Positions 1-9,244 are shown, numbered from the stretch's first letter. The stretch is 64,000 nt of DNA from Paenibacillus antri (GCF_005765165.1 NZ_VCIW01000019.1:99936-163935), one strand, 5' to 3'. The notes: generated by a model from the sequence alone, not told the origin. Program-made: numbers and translations.

Positions 1-507
1 CATCCGCGCGAACAGGTCCAGGTTCTCCTCGACGGAGCGGTTCCGGTACGGGCTCTCCCGGCCCGGCTCGGTCAGCGTGCCGCGCATCTCGCGGATTTGA
101 TCCGCCGTGCTGTCGTCCACGTAAGCGAGCCCTTTCTTAATCAAGAGCACCGCGCGGTCGTACATCTCCTCGAAGTAATCCGACGCGAAGAACAGCCCGT
201 CCCACTCGTACCCGAGCCACTTCACGTCTTCCTTGATCGCCTCGACGTACTCGACGTCCTCCTTGACCGGATTCGTGTCGTCGAACCGCAGGTTCGTCCG
301 TCCGCCGAACTCGTCGGCGACGCCGAAGTTGAGGACGATCGACCGCGCGTGGCCGATATGCAGGTAGCCGTTCGGCTCCGGCGGGAAGCGCGTGACGATC
401 TCCTTCGCCCGGCCCGCCTTCAGGTCTTCGACGATAATCGTCTTGATGAAGTTGGAGTTCTCTTCCGTTCGCTCGGTTGCTTCCGTACGTTCGGTACGTT
501 CTGGCAT
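1..507 (-). CDS. glnS: Glutaminyl-tRNA synthetase, N-terminal part (runs off left edge)
   Basis: First 169 codons of a class I glutaminyl-tRNA synthetase, which charges tRNA-Gln with glutamine in the cytosol. The HIGH-type ATP-binding signature is in [14 protein letters not shown] (about residues 41-54), followed by [19 protein letters not shown], the GlnRS-type sequence that separates it from GltX. The ATG at 507 has AGGATGGG six bases upstream. The extreme N-terminus ([14 protein letters not shown]) is a short acidic/basic repeat not found in E. coli GlnRS. B. subtilis has no GlnRS and makes Gln-tRNA by transamidation, so the gene is a lineage marker. The KMSKS region lies outside the window. 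Confidence 0.93.
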   Translation of the reverse strand, partial: MPERTERTEATERTEENSNFIKTIIVEDLKAGRAKEIVTRFPPEPNGYLHIGHARSIVLNFGVADEFGGRTNLRFDDTNPVKEDVEYVEAIKEDVKWLGYEWDGLFFASDYFEEMYDRAVLLIKKGLAYVDDSTADQIREMRGTLTEPGRESPYRNRSVEENLDLFARM

Positions 508-608
508 GGCTATCCCATCCTTTGCGATCCCGTTTTCTATATCGTCGGTTATGCTAATCCCTAAATCGTACCATAAACCGACGGAAAATAAAAAACGGAT
601 TCGCGCCG

Positions 609-1337
609 CTACGCCGTTTTCCGCTGAAAATACGCGAAGCCCGCCGCGAAGAACAAGACGAAGCTGCCGGCGACGACGAGCATGAGCTTCTCGTACGGCG
701 CCTCGAACGCGCCGAAGCTGTCCGCCGCCCACGGGATCGTCGCAAGCGCGGGCTGCGCCCACGGGTACCACGGGCCGTACGTTTCGGAGTTGGCGATAAG
801 AATGCTGGGCAGCGTGAAAATGACGTTCAGCGCCAGCGGCGCCGCGAAGCTCTGCCACAAGGCGGACGCGCCGAGCTGCAGCGCCGCGATCGGCAGGCAC
901 GCCGCCCAGCCGCCGAGCAGCGATTGCGCCAACACGTCCCACGGGATCGGCGTCGGCCAGCCGCGAATCGCACCCGCCATCAGCACGCCGGCGAGCAGGA
1001 ACAGCTGGGTCAGCAAGAGAACGCCCATAACGATCGCGTACTTCGACAGGTAGACGGCGCCGCGCGAGACAGGCAGCGCGAGCAGCTGCTTCCAGCCGCC
1101 GCCGACATGCTCGAAGCGGCAGACGAAGGCGGCGAACACGCCCGAGAGCAGCGGCAGGAACAAGAGACCGTGCAGCAGCGCGGCATTCGACAGCGTGCCG
1201 ATCCACGGGTCGCCGCCTTCCGCTGCTTCGAAGAGGCTGACGAGCGTCATCAGCGCCGGGCTGACGAGCGCCAGCAGCCAGATCGGCGACTTGCGGAGCT
1301 TCAGCAGCTCCGCGGCGAATACGTTGTGGAACGTCAT
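609..1337 (-). CDS. ABC-2 type permease, lantibiotic-immunity style, second permease
   Basis: Integral membrane protein of 242 residues with about six hydrophobic segments and the N-terminal pattern of ABC-2 permeases ([14 protein letters not shown]) followed by a membrane helix. I infer it forms the channel of an exporter together with the neighbouring permease and ATPase; LanFEG/BcrABC systems have this composition (ATPase of about 300 residues plus two permeases of about 240). Its ATG overlaps the TGA of the upstream permease (ATGA), which decides the start and implies translational coupling. Substrate unknown; antimicrobial peptide export is the usual role of the family. Confidence 0.82.
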   Translation of the reverse strand: MTFHNVFAAELLKLRKSPIWLLALVSPALMTLVSLFEAAEGGDPWIGTLSNAALLHGLLFLPLLSGVFAAFVCRFEHVGGGWKQLLALPVSRGAVYLSKYAIVMGVLLLTQLFLLAGVLMAGAIRGWPTPIPWDVLAQSLLGGWAACLPIAALQLGASALWQSFAAPLALNVIFTLPSILIANSETYGPWYPWAQPALATIPWAADSFGAFEAPYEKLMLVVAGSFVLFFAAGFAYFQRKTA

Positions 1338-2059
1338 CGCACGTCCCTCCTTCCGAAATGCGCCGCGCCGAGCCCGTACAGCAGCAGCCCCGCTCCGGCG
1401 CCGAGCGCGAGCGTCAACGGCACCGGCCAGCCGGTCTCGCCGACATAGAGCCATTTGTACGGCACCCAATCCGCGAAGGCGAACGAATACATCGCCAGCA
1501 CGGTGCCGAGAATGCCGACGGTCAACGGTACCGCCTGGTTGTGCAGGACAGTCGAGAGCCATGTCTGCAGCGCGAGGAACGGAAGCGCGGCGACGAGCGG
1601 CAAGTACGACATCGCAAGGACGTCCGCGAACGGCGCCCCCGTCAAGTCGTGGCCGAGCGCGGCGCCGAGGACGAGCGTGCCGAGCGCGAGCAGCGTACAG
1701 GACGCAAGCAACTGCATCGTCAGCACGGACACCTTCGCCGTGTATACGGCCGTCTTCGACACCGGCAGCGCGAGCGTCTGCTTCCAGGCGTTCGTCGCGT
1801 GCTCGTAGCCCGCGAGCATGGAAGCGACGATCGCGAGGCCGGCCATGAGCGCGGGGACCGCGAGCCACTTCACGTTGCCGACGAGGCCGCCCCATGGGTC
1901 GTCCGCGTACAAATTCGTTAAATAATCGTAGCGCACGGCGTAATTAGCCGCCTGCAGCGCGACGACGCCGATCGGGCCGAGCGCGACGAGTCCCCAGACG
2001 AACGTCCGCCGCTGCTTGGCGAGCTCCGCGCGAAGCGCGCGTCCGTAGCCCCCGCTCAT
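1334..2059 (-). CDS. ABC-2 type permease, lantibiotic-immunity style, first permease
   Basis: 241-residue membrane protein with six or so hydrophobic segments; the N-terminus ([18 protein letters not shown]) is the positively charged amphipathic start typical of ABC-2 permeases, and it is a diverged paralogue of the next permease. Both ends overlap their neighbours by ATGA, so ATPase, permease and permease are tightly coupled. Expected role: half of the membrane channel of a peptide exporter or immunity transporter. Confidence 0.82.
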   Translation of the reverse strand: MSGGYGRALRAELAKQRRTFVWGLVALGPIGVVALQAANYAVRYDYLTNLYADDPWGGLVGNVKWLAVPALMAGLAIVASMLAGYEHATNAWKQTLALPVSKTAVYTAKVSVLTMQLLASCTLLALGTLVLGAALGHDLTGAPFADVLAMSYLPLVAALPFLALQTWLSTVLHNQAVPLTVGILGTVLAMYSFAFADWVPYKWLYVGETGWPVPLTLALGAGAGLLLYGLGAAHFGRRDVR

Positions 2060-2967
2060 AAGCTCGCCCCCGTGCCGGTCAGCTCGAGGAAGATGTCCTC
2101 CAGCGACGTCTTCGACTCCTCCACGCGATAGACGGACACCTCGGCGGCTACCAGCCGTTCGACCGCCGCCGCCACCGCCTCGTTCGAGGTCAAGCGGAAG
2201 CTGATGCCGGTCTCCGTCCGTTCCGCCCCGAAGTTGGGCTCCGACAAGGCTTCCAGCGCCCGCGCCGGATCGTCCACCGTCATGCGGATGCTCGACTGCG
2301 ACCGGCGGCGCAGCGCTAGAATCGAATCCTGAAAGATGAGCCGGCCGCCGGAAATGATGCCGACCTGCGTCGCCGTCTGGTCGATCTCCGACAGCAGGTG
2401 GCTCGAGACGAGCACCGTCATGCCGTATTCCTTCGGCATGCTGCGGATCAGCTCGCGGATTTCCAATATGCCCGCGGGGTCGAGCCCGTTCGTCGGCTCG
2501 TCGAGCACGAGCAGCTCCGGCTCGCCGAGCAGCGCCGTCGCGATGCCGAGCCGCTGCTTCATGCCGAGCGAGAAGCCTTTGACCGGACGATGCGCTTCCT
2601 TGTCGAGCCGCACCGTCTTAAGCGCCTCGTCGATACGGCGCTTCGGCGCGTCGAGAATGCGCCGGACCGCTTCCAAATTTTCATAGGCGGTCAGATGTCC
2701 GTAGTAGGAGGGGTTCTCTACTAAGGAGCCTATCCTTTTCAAAATCGCGAGCTTATCTTTCTTCAGCCCCATCCCGAACACGCGGATGTCGCCCGACGTC
2801 GGACGCATAAGGCCCAGCAGCATCCGAATCGTCGTCGTCTTGCCGGCGCCGTTCGGGCCTAAGAAGCCGTAGATTTCGCCTTTTCCGATGCGGAGATCGA
2901 CCTGATCCACCGCCGTCTTCGCGCCGAGGCGCTTCGTCAATCCTTTGGTTTCCACGATCCATTCCAT
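2056..2967 (-). CDS. ABC transporter ATP-binding protein (BcrA/LanF-like)
   Basis: 303-residue ATPase that powers the two downstream permeases. Walker A is GPNGAGKTT (about residue 38), the signature is FSLGMKQRLG (in place of LSGGQ, as in BcrA/LanF proteins), and Walker B with its glutamate is LLVLDEPTNGLDP; the H-loop is VLVSSHLLSE. The last 80 residues form the small C-terminal domain seen in antibiotic-resistance ATPases of this group. It follows a kinase gene after 61 bp that hold a candidate regulator-dependent promoter, and the stop overlaps the next ATG. LanFEG/BcrA assignment is by motif and gene order; the substrate is not determinable. Confidence 0.9.
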   Translation of the reverse strand: MEWIVETKGLTKRLGAKTAVDQVDLRIGKGEIYGFLGPNGAGKTTTIRMLLGLMRPTSGDIRVFGMGLKKDKLAILKRIGSLVENPSYYGHLTAYENLEAVRRILDAPKRRIDEALKTVRLDKEAHRPVKGFSLGMKQRLGIATALLGEPELLVLDEPTNGLDPAGILEIRELIRSMPKEYGMTVLVSSHLLSEIDQTATQVGIISGGRLIFQDSILALRRRSQSSIRMTVDDPARALEALSEPNFGAERTETGISFRLTSNEAVAAAVERLVAAEVSVYRVEESKTSLEDIFLELTGTGASL

Positions 2968-2988
2968 CTTCTCTTCACCTCGCCCCCT

Positions 2989-3033
2989 ATCATATCGGGC
3001 CGAGGTTAAGACGAAGGAGGGGCCAAGGTTAAG
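2989..3033 (-). promoter_or_regulatory. Candidate response-regulator site and -10 box before the ABC genes
   Basis: In the minus direction, CTTAACCT occurs twice (3033-3026 and 3010-3003) with a period of 23 bp, two helical turns, and a TATGAT -10-like box follows at 2994-2989. No good -35 box is found 17 bp upstream of it. A tandem direct repeat in place of the -35 is the usual arrangement for OmpR-family activators, and such a regulator is encoded by the same locus. The distal repeat overlaps the stop codon of the kinase gene. Inference only. Confidence 0.45.
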
Positions 3034-4408
3034 ATTCGTTTAAATTTCGGTCGATCGTCACCGTCGTGCCGGACGGGCCGCTCTCGAACGTCCAGCGAAG
3101 CCGCATCTCCCGCAGCATCAGCTCCGCGATCGACAGACCGATGCCCGCGCCCTTCTCGCCGGAGCCGCGCTCCATACCGCCGCCGCGGTCGGCGATCGCG
3201 ATCCGGGCTTCGCCCCGCCCGTCGACGCTAAGCCGCACGCCGACGTATCGGCCTTCCTTCGCATGACGCAGCACGTTCTGGAACAGGTTGTCCAGCACCC
3301 GTTCCATCCAGCCCGGATCGATCTCCCAGACGACGGCTTCCTCCGGCAGCTCGACGTCGATCTCGAACCCTTCCCGCTCGAACGTCGCGTACCAGCCCGC
3401 GCAGGACGTGCGCACGAGGCGAGCGACGTCGGTCGGCTTCGGGTGGAACGGGTACTTGCCGGCGGAGAGCAGCGTGTACGACAGCAGATTGTCGATGAGC
3501 CGGTCCATCTGCCCGATCCTGCGGTCGATGAGCGCCGCCGACTCCCGGCCGGCCTCGGTCGACGCCTCCTGCGCCAGACGGTACGCGTGGCCGCGAATCG
3601 CCGTCAGCGGCGTCCGGAGATCGTGCGAGAGGCTGGCGATCAGCTCCCGGCGAAGCGCCTCCTCCTCCCGCTCCCGCTCGCGGCTGTGGGTCAGCTCCGC
3701 GAGCATGTCGTTGAACGCCCGCTCGAGCTGGCCCACCTCGTCCTCAAGCTTCGGGGCTACCGGCTCCGGCAGCCCGCCCGGCGCGGACGGCGACGTCATC
3801 GCGTCCCGCAACCGGAGCAGCCGCCCCCGCACGCGGTAAAAGAACATGGCGGACACCGCCATGAACAGCGCCAACACGAGGAACGTGCCGACGATCGCGC
3901 TGTATTCGCCCAGGCCGTATCGGTTGACCGGTTCGGACTCGAACACGCGGCGCGGCACCGTAAGCGCCAAGAAGCCTCTCTCGCCCTCCGTGCCGAGCTG
4001 CGCCACGACGGTGAACGGATCCGCGTCATACCCGTCCTTCATGAACCGGATCGTCTCCGCCCTCGTCCAAGACGCCGGGTAGCCCGCCGTATCAGGGGCT
4101 TGCATGACCCTCCGCCCCTCGGCGTCCACCCAGACGACGGTGGAATCCGGGTACTCGGCTTGCCACCGTTCGAGGCTCGCCGCTACGTCGGCCTGCGGCG
4201 CCGCCTCGAGCGACCGCGCCTCCTCGTGCCACAGCGCTTCGACGTCGAGCGCCGACAGGAAGTCCCCCTTCCCGTCCGGCAGCACGCCGCGAGACGGCTC
4301 GTAGAAGAGGATCGTGATCGTCGTGAACGCGACGGGCAGCAGCAGGACCGCGACCGCGATCAGCAGCAGATACTTCCACAGCAGCGAGTGCCTCTTCTTC
4401 ACCTTCAT
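3029..4408 (-). CDS. Sensor histidine kinase (two transmembrane segments, HAMP, HisKA, HATPase)
   Basis: 459-residue membrane kinase. Transmembrane segments are at about 12-34 and 168-190, enclosing an extracytoplasmic sensor of about 130 residues. A HAMP-like linker follows, then the HisKA box with the phosphorylated histidine in SLSHDLRTPLTAIRGH (about 257) and a HATPase domain with N (LDNLFQNVLRHA), G1 (IADRGGGM) and G2 (GAGIGLSIA) boxes. The ATG overlaps the TGA of the regulator gene by ATGA. The long sensor distinguishes it from BceS-type intramembrane kinases, which almost lack an extracellular domain. Confidence 0.92.
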   Translation of the reverse strand: MKVKKRHSLLWKYLLLIAVAVLLLPVAFTTITILFYEPSRGVLPDGKGDFLSALDVEALWHEEARSLEAAPQADVAASLERWQAEYPDSTVVWVDAEGRRVMQAPDTAGYPASWTRAETIRFMKDGYDADPFTVVAQLGTEGERGFLALTVPRRVFESEPVNRYGLGEYSAIVGTFLVLALFMAVSAMFFYRVRGRLLRLRDAMTSPSAPGGLPEPVAPKLEDEVGQLERAFNDMLAELTHSREREREEEALRRELIASLSHDLRTPLTAIRGHAYRLAQEASTEAGRESAALIDRRIGQMDRLIDNLLSYTLLSAGKYPFHPKPTDVARLVRTSCAGWYATFEREGFEIDVELPEEAVVWEIDPGWMERVLDNLFQNVLRHAKEGRYVGVRLSVDGRGEARIAIADRGGGMERGSGEKGAGIGLSIAELMLREMRLRWTFESGPSGTTVTIDRNLNES

Positions 4409-5076
4409 AGCCTCACCCGATAGCCGATCCCACGGATCGTCTCCAGGATCGTCGGCGAGGCCGGATCGAGCTCGATCTTCTCCCGCAGATGCCGGATATG
4501 CACCATCAACGTCTTATCCCCGTCGAGATACGGCTCGCCCCACACCGCCTCGTAGATTTGTTCTTTCGTCGCGATTTGATTGGGACGCCGCAGCAGGTAC
4601 ATGAAAATATGAAACTGCTTGCCGGTGAGCGCGATTTCCTCGCCCGTCCGCCCGTCGACGACGACGTTGTCCCGCATGCGCACCGACAGGTGGCCGACGG
4701 CGAGCTCCTCCGGCGCGCCGGCCCCGGCGCGGCGCAGCAGCACGTCGATGCGGGCCGTCAGCTCCTCGGGGTGGAACGGCTTCGTCAAGTAGTCGTCCGC
4801 GAATTGCAAGCCGGTCAGCTTGTCTTCCACCGCGGCCCGCGCGGACAGCATGAGGATCGGCCTTGCCGGCGCCTCCGCCTTCAGCCGCCGGCCGACCGTA
4901 AATCCGTCGAGCCCCGGCAGCATGACGTCCAACACGACGACGTCCGCGTCCCGCGCGCGTTCTATCGCCCCTTCCCCGGAGGGCAGCCAGACGACCTTAT
5001 GTCCGGCCCGCTCCAGATGCTCCCGTACCCATCCGGCGATTTCCGTATCATCCTCGATATATAATACCGTTGCCAT
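4405..5076 (-). CDS. OmpR-family response regulator
   Basis: 223-residue DNA-binding response regulator, partner of the kinase it overlaps. The receiver domain (about 1-115) has the acidic pair EDD (residues 8-10), the phospho-acceptor aspartate in VVLDVMLPG (about 51) and the lysine in LTKPF (about 99-103); the winged-helix output domain fills the rest (LTGKQFHIFMYLLRR, then the recognition region TLMVHIRHLREKIE). The ATG at 5076 has AGGAGG ten bases upstream. It most likely controls its own locus and the ABC genes through the TTAACC repeats at 3003-3033. Confidence 0.93.
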   Translation of the reverse strand: MATVLYIEDDTEIAGWVREHLERAGHKVVWLPSGEGAIERARDADVVVLDVMLPGLDGFTVGRRLKAEAPARPILMLSARAAVEDKLTGLQFADDYLTKPFHPEELTARIDVLLRRAGAGAPEELAVGHLSVRMRDNVVVDGRTGEEIALTGKQFHIFMYLLRRPNQIATKEQIYEAVWGEPYLDGDKTLMVHIRHLREKIELDPASPTILETIRGIGYRVRL

Positions 5077-5105
5077 ACAGATGCAGCCTCCTATCGTTCG
5101 AACCC

Positions 5106-5135
5106 AGTATAAGGAAAAGCGTCGGCGTTGTACAA
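5106..5135 (-). promoter_or_regulatory. Predicted sigma-A promoter of the regulator-kinase-ABC locus
   Basis: In the minus direction TTGTAC (5135-5130) and TATACT (5111-5106) are separated by 18 bp, and the response-regulator ATG follows 30 bp downstream with its AGGAGG. Confidence 0.6.
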
Positions 5136-5242
5136 GCGCGCCGGCGCCGGACAGGTTATGAGCAATGGCGAGGGAGCGAAGGAAATTTAAGGAGAAGGAG
5201 CGTCCGAGCGCATCGCTTCATCCCCCGCCGGGTCCCGCAGCA

Positions 5243-5273
5243 TAAAAAAACGGCCCGACTTGTCGTCGGACCG
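5243..5273 (-). terminator. Rho-independent terminator after the MHYT-GGDEF-EAL gene
   Basis: A nine-pair stem (CGGTCCGAC / GTCGGGCCG in the minus direction, one G-T-type mismatch) is followed by seven T residues. Confidence 0.75.
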
Positions 5274-5310
5274 CTCTCATAGGTTCGCGCCGCAAAGCGC
5301 CTGCCGCCTC

Positions 5311-7320
5311 TCACCCTCGCGAAGCCAGCCACTCGCGAACCGCTTCCTTTTCCATCGGCTTGCCGTAATAATACCCTTGCATCACATGGCAGCCGGCGTC
5401 GCGCAGCAGCGCGATCTGCTCTTCGGTCTCGACGCCTTCCGCCACCATCTCCATCCGGAGCTCCGACGCCAGCGTAACGATCGCCTGCAGGATCGCCTGC
5501 TTGGACGATATGTTGCTCTCCCGGATAAACAATTGATCGATCTTCAGCGTATCGAGGGGCAGCCGGTCGAGCGACCCCAGCGAAGAATACCCGGAGCCGA
5601 AGTCGTCCATCGCGATCTTCACGCCGAGAGCGCGCAGCTCGGTGAGCTGATGAACGATTTCTTGCACGTTGTACAGCAGCAACGACTCCGTGATTTCCAC
5701 CTCCAACCGCTCGGGCTCGAGACCGGCCGCACCCAGCGCGCCGGTCGTCATCTCGAACAGATGCTGGCTCTCGAACACGCGCACGGACAAGTTGACGGAC
5801 ACGCAAGCCTCGGCCCAACCGTCCCGGCGCCATTCCGCGGCTTGGCGGCACGATTCGAACATGACCCACCGCGTCAACGGAATGATCAATCCCGTCTCTT
5901 CCGCAAGCGGAATGAATTCCGCCGGAGAGACGACGCCCAGCTCCGGATGCCTCCACCGCGCGAGCGCCTCCATGCCGATCGGCCGTTCGGCCGTCGAGTG
6001 CCACTGGGGCTGGTAGACGACGTAAAATTCCTCGAGCGCCATCGCCTTGCGCAAATCCTTCTCGAGCCGCAGCTTGCGCTCCATGCGTCGGCCGAGTTCG
6101 GCGTCGAAGACGGCGTGCCGGTTTTTCCCGGCCCGCTTCGCCTCGTACATCGCCGTATCCGCCGCCTTCATCAGCGAGGACCGATCGCTCGCATGCTCGG
6201 GCGCCAAGCTGATGCCGATGCTGGCCGTAATATACAGCTCGTTGTCGCCGATCCGGTACGGCGCCTTGATCTCCTGCAGCAGACGCAGCGCCAGCGCTTC
6301 GGCTTCCGTCCGTTCGCTGCCGGGCAGCAGCAGCAGAAATTCGTCGCCGCCGAGGCGGTAGACGGCTTGCCCGGGCGACAAACCCGCCCGAAGCCGCCCG
6401 CTCACCTGCAGGATCAGCTCGTCGCCCGCGTCGTGACCGAGCGTATCGTTGATCGTCTTGAATCGATCCAGATCGAGGAACAAGACGGCCAGCTTTTTTC
6501 CCGCCCGCTCCGACAGGAGCTCCTCGAACACTCGGTCGAGCACGTGGCGGTTCGGCAAGCCCGTCAACGGATCGCTGTAGGCCATCCGCTCCAACACATG
6601 CCGGTCGAAATAGACGGCCACCCACGACAAGAACAGAATGATCGATATCGTCAGCGCGACGCCGATCAATAAGAACGAGAAGTTCGTAACGCCTTCGCCC
6701 GTCGCCGTTCCCGGCTCCGCCGAAAACTTCGCCGCGGCCATCCCGGTGTAGTGCATGCCGCAGATCGCGAGGCCCATCGCGGCGGCGCCCGCCCATCGCC
6801 GCGCCCGCATGCCCTTCCGCGAGCGGAAGCGCATGAACAGAAACAAGGCGGCATACGAGACGAGCAAGGCGACGACCGCGGACAGCGTCCAGACGACCTT
6901 ATCGTACGCGATCGACCCGTTCATGCGCATCGCGGCCATGCCGGTATAATGCATGCCCGTGATGCCCGCGCTCATCGCCAGGCCGCCGAGCGCAAGACGG
7001 CGCTTGCCGACGCGGGCCGTCGACGTCGCCGCGAACGCGACGCACGAAGCGAAGACGGCCAGCAGCAGCGAGACGATCGTCGTCGGAACGTCGTATCGGA
7101 TCGTGATCGGCAGATGAAACGCCATCATGCCGATGAAGTGCATCGACCAGATGCCGCAGCCCATGACGATCGAGCCCGCCGCGATCCAGCCTGGCTTCGC
7201 GCGCCGCGAGGCGCTCATGATTTTCGACGTTAGGCTTAACGCCGTATAGGACGCGAACATCGCGATCGCGAACGACAAGAATACGATCCATGGGTTATAG
7301 TGACCATGCAACGTTGCCAT
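5311..7320 (-). CDS. MHYT-sensor GGDEF-EAL protein (cyclic-di-GMP turnover)
   Basis: 669-residue membrane protein. The first 240 residues form an MHYT domain: three recognisable repeats (MHFIGMMAF, MHYTGMAAM, MHYTGMAAA) within seven or so membrane helices, a module thought to bind copper and sense oxygen, CO or NO. GGDEF follows (RLGGDEF, intact), with no RxxD inhibitory site five residues before it. The EAL domain keeps GMEALARW, VNLS, EITES, MDDFGSGYSSL, LKID, AEGVE and QGYY, so phosphodiesterase activity is expected and cyclase activity possible. I start at the ATG at 7320 (MATLHGHYN), seven bases after GAGGGG; an in-frame extension to 7401 adds 27 unconvincing residues. Confidence 0.93.
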   Translation of the reverse strand: MATLHGHYNPWIVFLSFAIAMFASYTALSLTSKIMSASRRAKPGWIAAGSIVMGCGIWSMHFIGMMAFHLPITIRYDVPTTIVSLLLAVFASCVAFAATSTARVGKRRLALGGLAMSAGITGMHYTGMAAMRMNGSIAYDKVVWTLSAVVALLVSYAALFLFMRFRSRKGMRARRWAGAAAMGLAICGMHYTGMAAAKFSAEPGTATGEGVTNFSFLLIGVALTISIILFLSWVAVYFDRHVLERMAYSDPLTGLPNRHVLDRVFEELLSERAGKKLAVLFLDLDRFKTINDTLGHDAGDELILQVSGRLRAGLSPGQAVYRLGGDEFLLLLPGSERTEAEALALRLLQEIKAPYRIGDNELYITASIGISLAPEHASDRSSLMKAADTAMYEAKRAGKNRHAVFDAELGRRMERKLRLEKDLRKAMALEEFYVVYQPQWHSTAERPIGMEALARWRHPELGVVSPAEFIPLAEETGLIIPLTRWVMFESCRQAAEWRRDGWAEACVSVNLSVRVFESQHLFEMTTGALGAAGLEPERLEVEITESLLLYNVQEIVHQLTELRALGVKIAMDDFGSGYSSLGSLDRLPLDTLKIDQLFIRESNISSKQAILQAIVTLASELRMEMVAEGVETEEQIALLRDAGCHVMQGYYYGKPMEKEAVREWLASRG

Positions 7321-7444
7321 GACAGTCCCCTCTGCAATGCATTTCATGCTTCTTCCCAGAATATCTCGATTTCGTAAGGTAGGATACAAAATTTGGCGCA
7401 CGTCTAATTTTTAAGCCCACGTTCGTACGAAACGCTGAGTAAAG

Positions 7445-7482
7445 AAAAAAGACGACGCCCCGAACGTCGGAACGTCGGAGCG
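7445..7482 (-). terminator. Likely terminator after the 7TMR-GGDEF gene
   Basis: GC-rich imperfect hairpin built on the GACGT/ACGTC repeats, followed in the minus direction by CTTTTTTC. Confidence 0.5.
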
Positions 7483-7492
7483 CCGCCGCGCC

Positions 7493-9244
7493 TCAACCCG
7501 CCTTGCCCGCGATCGATACGCGGTTGCGCCCTTCCCGCTTCGCCTCGTATAACGCCTCGTCGGCTCGCCGAATCAGCTGAAGGAACGTCTCGTCCCCGCC
7601 CTTCCACTGCGCGACGCCGATGCTTACGGTGCAGTACAACGGCTGTCCCTTCGGCTGGCCGAACGGCTGCGCCCGCACCGCCGCGATCAACCGGTCCGCC
7701 GCGATGCGGGCGCCTTCGATCGTCGTATCCGGCAGGAGCACCATGAACTCCTCGCCGCCGAACCGGCCGAGCACGTCCGTCCGCGGGAAGCCGGACTTCA
7801 TCAACTGCCCCATCTCGCGAAGCACCTGATCGCCCGCCTCGTGGCCGTACGTGTCGTTCACCTTCTTGAAATGGTCGACGTCGATCATCAGCAGCGAGAC
7901 GGCGCGCCCCGGCCTCGCCCGCGTGGCCGCCTCGAAGACGTGGCTCACGTATCTTCGGTTGTACAACCCGGTCAGCTCGTCGGTATCCGCCAGACGCCGC
8001 GACTCCTTCATCAACTCGACCGCGCGGTCTTTCTCCTTGCGCATCCGCTGAATATGGTCGGCGAGCCCCCAAGACAGGACGACCGCTTGAAACGCGGACC
8101 CCGCTTGAGACGCGTACGTCGTCCACCACGTCATCGGGAGCCACCCCGCGTCGGACAGCGACGACAGCATCGCCCCGATCATAAAGACGCCCCAGCCGAG
8201 CAGGAAGTACTTCGCCGTATGCGAGCCGTTCCGCCAGCCGGCGACGCATGCCGCGATCATCAGCAGCTGAATGGCTACGATGCTGTAGATGGACATCTGC
8301 AGCCCGGTCGGATAATCGACGAACAGCACCGCTACGTTTGCGGTCTCGAGGACGACCAGACCCGTGAACGCTCGATACAGACGCGGGCTCTCCAGCTTCA
8401 TGTTCAAGATGTTCCGCGTGAACAGCAGCGCCGCCACGTGGCTCAAGCAAATGAAGAAGACGATCGCTCGGTTGTTCCACCAGACCGCGTCCGGCCAGAT
8501 GTATTGATACGCCGTACCGTTCAACGTTAAGTATAGGAACAACGTAGAGACGTTGATCAAGACGTAATATAAGTACGCCTTGGAACGCAGCGAGACGGCC
8601 AAGACGCTGTTGTAGATAATCATGATGAGCATAATGCCGTAATAACATCCGAGCAGCAAGACGACGGATTGCTCCTTGCCGACGAACCGCTCCGGCGACG
8701 AGACGCTGACGGGAAGCGCCAGCGCGCCCTCCGTTTCGGCCCGCAGGTAGATCGTCGCGCGCTCGCCCGGATCCAATTCCATCGGAAACACGAAGTTCCG
8801 GTTCGGCAGCGGCCGTTCTTCGAACGGGAGCGCGTCGCCCGTCGACTTCTCCGAGACGACCGACCCGGACGCATCGATCATATACAGCTGCAGCCGGTCC
8901 AACGGCGGGTACGCCACCGACAGCAGCCACTCCCGCCGCTCGGATTCGTTGACGATTTCGAACCGCGCCCAATGCACCGGCGCCCCGTACCCGTCGTTCG
9001 GCGTACGCTCCTCCGCGAGAACGAACGAGCCGGCGTCGTAGACGGACCGAATGTCCTCCACCGTCCGGCTGCCGGCTTCGTCGCGGAACAATTCCATCAT
9101 AGGAACGTATTCATGGGCGTCCGCGCGCAGCGTCAACGTCGCCCCCGCGTCCGCCGCATCGTCCGCGGACGCGATGCCGGACGCGAAGCCCGCCGTCGCA
9201 TAGAGCAGCGCGAGCAGCCCCCATAACCATTTTCTCATACCCAT
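7493..9244 (-). CDS. 7TMR-DISM sensor diguanylate cyclase
   Basis: 583-residue protein predicted to make cyclic-di-GMP. It has a signal peptide (about 1-25, ending AGFASG), an extracytoplasmic beta-rich 7TMR-DISM domain (about 40-180, with NESERREWLLSVAYPPLDRLQLY), seven transmembrane helices (about 190-385), a short coiled linker and a GGDEF domain with RFGGEEF (active-site GGEEF). The residue pattern before the motif is PRTD, so the product-inhibition RxxD site is absent. The 7TMR-DISM module is thought to sense carbohydrate-like ligands outside the cell. Downstream and upstream genes are also signalling proteins. ATG at 9244; a second ATG two codons later is equally possible. Confidence 0.93.
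   Translation of the reverse strand: MGMRKWLWGLLALLYATAGFASGIASADDAADAGATLTLRADAHEYVPMMELFRDEAGSRTVEDIRSVYDAGSFVLAEERTPNDGYGAPVHWARFEIVNESERREWLLSVAYPPLDRLQLYMIDASGSVVSEKSTGDALPFEERPLPNRNFVFPMELDPGERATIYLRAETEGALALPVSVSSPERFVGKEQSVVLLLGCYYGIMLIMIIYNSVLAVSLRSKAYLYYVLINVSTLFLYLTLNGTAYQYIWPDAVWWNNRAIVFFICLSHVAALLFTRNILNMKLESPRLYRAFTGLVVLETANVAVLFVDYPTGLQMSIYSIVAIQLLMIAACVAGWRNGSHTAKYFLLGWGVFMIGAMLSSLSDAGWLPMTWWTTYASQAGSAFQAVVLSWGLADHIQRMRKEKDRAVELMKESRRLADTDELTGLYNRRYVSHVFEAATRARPGRAVSLLMIDVDHFKKVNDTYGHEAGDQVLREMGQLMKSGFPRTDVLGRFGGEEFMVLLPDTTIEGARIAADRLIAAVRAQPFGQPKGQPLYCTVSIGVAQWKGGDETFLQLIRRADEALYEAKREGRNRVSIAGKAG

Noticed and set aside
507..608. T-box leader before glnS
   Set aside because: The leader is only about 100 bp and shows no T-box consensus (AGGGUGGNACCGCG) or terminator/antiterminator pair.
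609..2967. Lantibiotic biosynthesis cluster
   Set aside because: No LanB, LanC, LanM or precursor peptide gene was found near the immunity-like ABC genes.
609..5076. BceRS-BceAB bacitracin module
   Set aside because: BceB permeases are about 650 residues with a large extracellular loop and BceS kinases lack a sensor domain. Here there are two permeases of about 240 residues and a kinase with a 130-residue sensor, which fits LanFEG/BcrAB-type transporters better.
5260..6672. A 470-codon plus-strand frame opposite the GGDEF-EAL gene
   Set aside because: Composition (His/Arg/Gln-rich) is that of an antisense shadow, with no motif or plausible start.
5156..6796. A 546-codon open frame on the minus strand overlapping the MHYT-GGDEF-EAL gene
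   Set aside because: It is in another phase of the same strand, Arg/Gly/Ala-rich with no domain, and arises from the high GC content. The overlapped gene has complete domains.
7404..8972. A 522-codon open frame overlapping the 7TMR-GGDEF gene
   Set aside because: Arg-rich shadow with no ribosome binding site; the true frame encodes an intact sensor cyclase.
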